NCBI GenBank assembly: GCA_020354085.1
Contig: CP070641.1
Coordinates: 460,695 to 467,427 of the forward strand
Source: Pseudomonadota bacterium
GTDB taxonomy: Bacteria; Pseudomonadota; Gammaproteobacteria; Acidiferrobacterales; Sulfurifustaceae
Length of the DNA: 6,733 nt
Direction of reading: 5' to 3'
Below the pieces are notes generated by a model that searched no databases, had not been told where the DNA came from, and saw only the letters and a list, made by a program, of their open reading frames with translations. Below, piece after piece: positions 4,759 to 6,733 of this stretch. The position numbers and the translations under genes were made by a program. The stretch's first letter is position 1. Every line of letters starts with the position of its first letter.

Positions 4759-6216
4759 ATGGATTGGAAAAACAGCCAACAAGCCATCCTGTCCGTTTCT
4801 CTTGGTCTGACCCTCGTCGGATGCGCCACCACCCCCTCTACATCGGTCTCCGGGAAATCGATCCCGGAACAGGCGACCGCGCCTGCCGTAGCTACCGTCT
4901 CCTCAGAGCCGATACCTGCGCCGACTAGTTCTCCTGATCCAGCGCCGGCGGTTGACGCAGCGGCTACCGAGACCGTCCCGACCACGCTGGAACTGATCGC
5001 AGCAACACCGCAAGAATACCCGGACATCTGGGCGCGCATTCGCGCCGGTTTCGCCATGAAACCGCTCGAGGGCCATCTGGTCCAGGTGCACGAACGTTGG
5101 GTGGTGAATAACCCCGACTACCTGGCGCGCATGATGGACCGCTCGCGCCTGTACCTGCACTTCATCGTCGAAGAGATTGAAAAGCGCGGCCTGCCGACCG
5201 AACTTGCCTTGCTTCCCGCCATCGAGAGCGCCTATCAGCCGCTGGCCCATTCTCGGGCGCGTGCGGTGGGGCTGTGGCAATTCATCGCGCCCACCGGTCG
5301 CACCTACGGTCTCAAGATGAACTGGTGGTACGACGGCCGGCGCGATGTGATGGAATCGACGCGTGCCGCGCTCGACTACTTGGAGAAGCTTTACAACGAG
5401 TTTGACGGCGATTGGCATCTGGCGCTCGCTGCCTACAACGCGGGCGAGAACAAGATCCACCGCATGCAGGCCTATAACCGCGGTCGGGGCAAGCCAACCG
5501 ATTATCAGAGCCTCAAGCTCAAGGCCGAAACCATTAACTATGTGCCGAAGCTGCAGGCGATGGTCAACATCGTGGCCACTCCGGACCGATTTGGTGTGAA
5601 ACTCGCCAATATCCCGGACGAGCCCTACTTCGCGCGCGTACAGACCGACGGGCAGATCGATCTTGGCGTCGTCGCCAAGCTGGCCGAGACGCCGATCCAT
5701 GAACTCTATAGCATCAACCCTGGCTACCAGCGTTTCGCGACCGACCCGGACGGTCCGCACACGCTTCTCGTGCCGGTCGACAAGAAAGACACACTGCTCA
5801 ACGGCCTGAGCACACTCGCAAAAGAAGACCGCGTGCAGTACCGCCATCATCTGGTACGGCGCGGCGATACGCTGCATGAGATCAGTAGGCGCTATGGCGT
5901 TACCGTGGAGGCGATTCGCACAGCTAACCACTTGAGTTCGAACTTGCTGCGTGCCGGGCAGGACCTGATTATTCCGGTATCGGCACGACCGATTGCTCCC
6001 GCGGTATTGGCGGCGACCCCGCGCCCGACCGCGGTTGCCGCGCGCTCGGGTCCGCAGCCGGTCGTGCATCACGTGCGCTCGGGTGACACCTTGTCATCCA
6101 TCGCGCGTCGCTATGGTGTGCTGGTGCGGCAGCTAACTGAGTGGAATCTCATCGAGGCCGACGACATTCTGCGTCTCGGCCAGCGCATTAAAGTCTGGCC
6201 CGGCAGCGCGTCGTAA
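4759..6216 (+). CDS. mltD: Membrane-bound lytic murein transglycosylase D with two LysM repeats
   Basis: This 485-residue lipoprotein cleaves the peptidoglycan glycan strand to give 1,6-anhydro-muropeptides, acting in the periplasm from the outer membrane. The N-terminus carries a lipoprotein signal with lipobox LVGC and acylated C22; Ala follows the Cys, consistent with outer-membrane sorting. A Pro/Ala/Thr/Ser-rich linker runs over about 36-76. The SLT family 1 domain (about 130-250) has catalytic E156 in LLPAIESAYQP, then AVGLWQFIAPTGRTYGL (169-185) and LALAAYNAGENKI (221-233). Two LysM domains, about 363-407 and 437-480 (each with GDTL near its start), bind glycan. E. coli MltD is 452 residues, also with two LysM. 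An in-frame TGA at 4756-4758 directly precedes the ATG, so no upstream start is possible; a ribosome binding site is not evident. It is convergent with the next gene. Confidence 0.96.
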   Translation: MDWKNSQQAILSVSLGLTLVGCATTPSTSVSGKSIPEQATAPAVATVSSEPIPAPTSSPDPAPAVDAAATETVPTTLELIAATPQEYPDIWARIRAGFAMKPLEGHLVQVHERWVVNNPDYLARMMDRSRLYLHFIVEEIEKRGLPTELALLPAIESAYQPLAHSRARAVGLWQFIAPTGRTYGLKMNWWYDGRRDVMESTRAALDYLEKLYNEFDGDWHLALAAYNAGENKIHRMQAYNRGRGKPTDYQSLKLKAETINYVPKLQAMVNIVATPDRFGVKLANIPDEPYFARVQTDGQIDLGVVAKLAETPIHELYSINPGYQRFATDPDGPHTLLVPVDKKDTLLNGLSTLAKEDRVQYRHHLVRRGDTLHEISRRYGVTVEAIRTANHLSSNLLRAGQDLIIPVSARPIAPAVLAATPRPTAVAARSGPQPVVHHVRSGDTLSSIARRYGVLVRQLTEWNLIEADDILRLGQRIKVWPGSAS

Positions 6217-6255
6217 GCTGCGCGGTTCCCTGCCGCTCAAATCTCTCCGTTTCCG

Positions 6256-6733
6256 CTAGCTGAGCAGGTGGCAGCGGGCCTCATGCCCCTGGCCGATTGG
6301 CGTCGCAGCCGGATAGCGCTCGCGACAGGCAGGCACGGCTTGCGGGCAGCGCGGATGGAAGTGACAACCGATTGGCGGGTTAGCCGGGGATGGAATATCC
6401 CCCGGCAGGCGAATGACCGCGCGTCGACTGGCTGGGTCGAGTGAGGGCACCGCCGACAGCAATGCCTGCGTATAAGGATGGCTAGGCGCATGTAGCACCG
6501 CCTCGACCGGGCCGCGCTCCACGATGCGACCCAAATACATCACCGCGACGTCGTGCGCGAGATACTCCACCACGCCCAGGTTGTGGGTGATGAACAGATA
6601 GCTCAACCCCAAATCATCCTGCAAGCGCTTCAGGAGATTCAGTATCTGCGCCTGCACCGACACATCGAGCGCGCTGGTCGGCTCGTCGCACACAATCATT
6701 TCCGGACCCATGGCCAAGGCGCGCGCGATCGAT
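6256..6733 (-). CDS. Dpp/Opp-family peptide ABC transporter ATPase (C-terminal part, 5' end beyond the right edge)
   Basis: About 159 codons of the C-terminal half are present; the frame stays open to the last base, where it encodes SIARALAMGPE, the segment that normally follows the ABC signature. Walker B and the D-loop read MIVCDEPTSALD, and the switch histidine is in LFITHN. The C-terminal extension is the oligopeptide/dipeptide transporter type: GRIVERG, then HPYTQALLSAVP, then four cysteines spaced C-x5-C-x6-C-x17-C (6262-6357). In this family these cysteines can carry an iron-sulfur cluster. Walker A and the signature are outside the window. It could be a DppF/OppF subunit or the second half of a fused YejF-like protein; the two cannot be told apart here. 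The role is ATP-driven import of peptides or related solutes. The stop TAG lies 39 nt from the convergent mltD stop. Confidence 0.93.
   Translation of the reverse strand, partial: SIARALAMGPEMIVCDEPTSALDVSVQAQILNLLKRLQDDLGLSYLFITHNLGVVEYLAHDVAVMYLGRIVERGPVEAVLHAPSHPYTQALLSAVPSLDPASRRAVIRLPGDIPSPANPPIGCHFHPRCPQAVPACRERYPAATPIGQGHEARCHLLS

Noticed and set aside
4903..6072. Long open frame (389 codons) on the minus strand opposite mltD
   Set aside because: It lies entirely antisense to a gene with a full set of MltD motifs and shows no recognisable domain; long antisense frames are expected in GC-rich coding sequence.
6201..6235. Possible terminator between convergent mltD and the peptide-transporter ATPase
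   Set aside because: Only a 5-bp stem (GCAGC/GCTGC) or a 6-bp stem with a 23-nt loop can be drawn, and there is no T-rich tract on either strand.

Overview
This 6.7 kb window looks like a stretch of chromosome from a high-GC gammaproteobacterium or a close relative. The core is the cluster mltD, gloB, yafS-type methyltransferase, rnhA and dnaQ, in the same order as the E. coli mltD-gloB-yafS-rnhA-dnaQ neighbourhood. Orientation differs: here methyltransferase, rnhA and dnaQ all read on the minus strand, whereas in E. coli they are mixed. The lineage is inferred from synteny and protein motifs; I could not search a database.

Layout, left to right. (1) Positions 1-107, minus: the first 35 codons of a small uncharacterised protein beginning MPYYVFRL, cut by the window edge. 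(2) 188-1779, minus: a two-gene ABC-2 type exporter, an ATPase followed by a permease with a 4-nt ATGA overlap. A perfect 12-bp inverted repeat brackets the pair. (3) 1851-2579, minus: dnaQ (proofreading subunit of DNA polymerase III), with a good ribosome binding site and a possible promoter in the 112-nt gap before it. (4) 2692-3129 and 3129-3902, minus: rnhA (ribonuclease HI, GTG start) and the methyltransferase, joined by a 1-nt stop/start overlap. (5) 3938-4714, plus: gloB (glyoxalase II), divergent from the methyltransferase across only 35 nt. (6) 4759-6216, plus: mltD, a lipoprotein lytic transglycosylase with two LysM repeats. (7) 6256-6733, minus: the C-terminal part of a Dpp/Opp-family peptide ABC transporter ATPase, cut by the right edge.

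The genes are mostly housekeeping: replication and RNA-DNA hybrid removal (dnaQ, rnhA), methylglyoxal detoxification (gloB), cell-wall turnover (mltD), and two unrelated ABC transporters at the flanks. The methyltransferase-rnhA pair is probably one transcript, possibly reaching dnaQ. gloB and mltD read the other way, and each has its own candidate promoter so close to the ATG that a very short or absent 5' leader is predicted.

There are no RNA genes, CRISPR arrays, insertion sequences or gene-free stretches over 300 nt. I see no convincing new multi-gene system. The points worth a second look are the uncharacterised small protein, the degenerate SAM-binding motif of the methyltransferase, the atypical Q-loop of the exporter ATPase, and the regulatory architecture around gloB and mltD.
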